Below, piece after piece: positions 61,913 to 64,000 of a stretch of 64,000 bases of DNA. The notes beneath the pieces were generated by a model. The model was not told where the DNA came from. It did not search any database and saw only the letters and a program-made list of their open reading frames with translations. The first letter of the stretch is position 1; each line of letters opens with the position of its first letter. A program made the position numbers and the translations under genes. This stretch comes from Drosophila pseudoobscura (lineage: Eukaryota > Arthropoda > Insecta > Diptera > Drosophilidae), in NCBI RefSeq assembly GCF_009870125.1, contig NC_046683.1, forward strand, positions 39,943,869 through 40,007,868. Direction: 5' to 3'.

Positions 61913-63777
61913 TTCGGCTGACGGAACGTTCTACCCTGGAACGTTATACTGCCTCAACCTCCGACCAAACTGTGAAAGCGTGTTGCCCACAGGGTGGCAC
62001 TTTTGCTTTAGCTCCAGCTTCAGCCTCAGCCTCAACATCTGTCCCTTTGTCTGTTTCTATTTATGTTTATTCTTGTTTAAAGTTTAACAATGTTCGGTTT
62101 AACTTCGGGAAAACGATAAATGTTAAATAAGTATTGTATTCGAACTGACTAAGGGGGGCGGGTCGAGCAGCATAAATATTATAATTACATATTATTATTA
62201 AACTAAATTCGTACTATTACTATTATATGTTACTATTATATTATATAATTGCACGGGCGATTCGGTTCGAAGTTAGTTTTTCGCTGATCGTCATGGCAGT
62301 AAATCGAAATGTTCTTGAACTTAAATTCTTATGCTTTTGCTCCCCAATAAATTTGTATAATAAATATCGCTCCGACGAAAGAGAATATAGATGGGATTTT
62401 TGGTTGAAAATCCTGAGGACGGAGGTGGTAGGAGCAAGATATAAATTTAACGACTATTACAGAAAAGAATTTTTATGGTAAGTCCTAACGAACCGCAACA
62501 AGGACACCACCAATATTTATCAATAAGATTTTCAGAGTTAGAATAAGCAATTATGTCTGCCTCAAAAAATTCACTTTAATTAACCCAATTATCTCGCCGC
62601 ACAAACCACGCACATTCTGATAGGTTATCTTAAGAGGGAGGTGAGAGTTTATTTTTTTGAGATAGAAGGTAAAGCGGACGGAAATGGAGATGGGTATCCT
62701 TCCACCCACTCGAAGTTCAGCGTTGCTGGGCCGATTATTAAAAATGAGGTACTAGAATTTTACGTTTACCTTAAAATTAAATGTAGCAACTACAAGGCCA
62801 GAGGAGTTGTCAATTTTAAGTTTAGAAAAGGGGCAATCTTCAACCAGAACATACGTATCCGATGCCATAGGATGAGAAACGAATATAGATCAATGAGTCA
62901 AAGAGTCGATGGAGGATGAGCAGATGAGCGGATGCGTCGGCGGATTCGATAATGGCCACAGAAACGCCAGCAACGGCATCGACGTTGTCTACACATATGA
63001 AACCACTGTCTGACGATGGTACCGTTTTTGCTCAAGAGGCAGCGGGAGAGTCAACGTTATTATTATTGGGCAAACTATTGTCAACCTTCTATCTCTTTGA
63101 AGACTCAGTTTAAGCGTTAAAGTTTTTAGAATTGAGAGAAACTTATCCTGTAACAGCCGGAACTCGTTGTACAAAAATAAGAATAATAAAAATGAAAAAA
63201 AAATAAGAGATGAAAAGCGGAGGTGTCAAGCGCGGTGCGTGTGTGTTAGAGAAAAGGTAGAGGGTAAATAAAACCAGAGAACGGCTCAGAGAGAGTGCAG
63301 CGCAAAAGCAACGTCACATTTAGCAACGACATGCCCGCTGCAAAGAAGAATGTTCGGAGATGGCAAGAACGCACACAAGAATTGAAATTAGAAATATGTA
63401 AATACACAAAAACAAGCTTACGGCGTACGGCGTGATAGCGGAAAAATGCGCCATCGCACTGTGGGGTAAAAGCCAACAATTTCATTCTAAAAACAGGGCT
63501 AGACGTCTAGAAATGTTGTACAAATGATAGTTGGATTAAAGTTGAATTTCGAAAAGTCTATTGAACCACGCCTTCCTCCCGCCCCATACCACAAAAAATA
63601 AATGAATGTCGAATTTATAATACAAAATGGACTCAAATGTTTAACATATTTATGTTAAAAAAGCTTTAAACTTACAAAAAATATATATTTCTATGCTATT
63701 TGTTTTAGCATATACATATGTACATGTATTGTATATTTATAAATTTATTAATATGCAGTTGGTTTGCCGCAACATTC
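61913..63777. other. Upstream region of the GT92-like gene and beyond
   Basis: Contains the GT92 promoter side at its left end. AT-rich stretches occur at 62165-62250 and 63640-63760. Two short plus frames (62294-62481 and 62641-62919) have no recognisable domain and could be chance or relics. No other gene is supported. Confidence 0.45.
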
Positions 63778-64000
63778 TTAATTTTCGTCATCTAAAGAAA
63801 TAAATTCGTGATCGTCTTCTTCTCCATTATAATACTGATCTCTGGATTTATAAAATTCTGCATCCGGAACTTCAAGAAGATCAATCCAATTTGTTGCGTC
63901 TGAGCAAATATCTAGAGCTTCTATCTAATTCTAATTACGGCTGGTCTTCATATATGTTTTGATTCGGCAACTTGAAGATACGAAGGGAAAACTTCACAAA
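63778..64000 (-). CDS. Possible acidic C-terminal exon at the window edge (partial)
   Basis: Minus strand, stop TAA at 63778-63780. Upstream it reads about 43 residues ending in an acidic tail (NGEEDDHEFISLDDEN), preceded by TNWIDLLEVPDAEFYKSRD. An in-frame TAG precedes it near 63925, and an AG at the same place could be a splice acceptor, though the tract before it is not pyrimidine-rich. It may be the last exon of a gene outside the window or a transposase tail relic. No family is recognised. Confidence 0.3.

Overview
The window is nuclear DNA of a fly, almost certainly Drosophila. The evidence is short GT-AG introns of 53-64 nt, single-gene islands in microsatellite-rich intergenic DNA, a dispersed (GTCY)n repeat family typical of Drosophila, and Drosophila-type non-LTR retrotransposons. 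An obscura-group species is a guess; nothing read here proves it.

Host genes are few. (1) A two-exon gene on the minus strand (18632-19463) encodes a divergent EB1-type calponin-homology protein. (2) An intronless minus-strand gene (50804-53800) encodes an eIF4E family member. Its cap-binding domain is intact and sits behind an extension of about 820 residues, part of it coded by a 12-bp minisatellite (Ala-Ser-Pro-Val). (3) A two-exon minus-strand gene (60105-61912) encodes a type II membrane glycosyltransferase of the GT92/DUF23 family. Several short coding-like fragments with stops are scattered elsewhere.

The main feature is a complete Polinton/Maverick (polintovirus-like) DNA transposon at 33866-50507. 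It is 16,642 bp long and flanked by a perfect 6-bp target duplication (ggcaga). Its terminal inverted repeats are 1,831 bp each. Each TIR holds a foldback (373-bp arm, 442-bp spacer, 373-bp inverted arm) and one copy of a gene for an acidic 117-aa protein. Between the TIRs the order is: zinc-finger ORF (-), a spliced 106-aa ORF (+), a 99-aa ORF (+), then a minus-strand virion cluster (adenain-like protease, major capsid protein, basic minor protein, penton-like protein, two conserved small proteins, packaging ATPase). After these come a zinc-knuckle micro-ORF and an exonuclease-like protein. Next, across a divergent promoter, are an unknown conserved protein and a chromodomain integrase (+). 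Last is a protein-primed DNA polymerase B of 1,310 aa read through one 64-nt intron (-). All catalytic motifs inspected are present, so the element looks recently active.

Other mobile DNA: a CR1/Jockey-superfamily retrotransposon with both ORFs open (about 3400-7990, minus); a relic of a Jockey-type reverse transcriptase at the left window edge; an RNase-H-bearing non-LTR relic at 25326-26131; and five copies of one (GTCY)n family, the longest (32427-33456) bounded by 14-bp inverted repeats. The remaining long stretches (about 8-18.6, 20.2-24, 27.4-32.4, 54-60 and 62-63.8 kb) are simple-repeat-rich DNA in which no gene could be supported.
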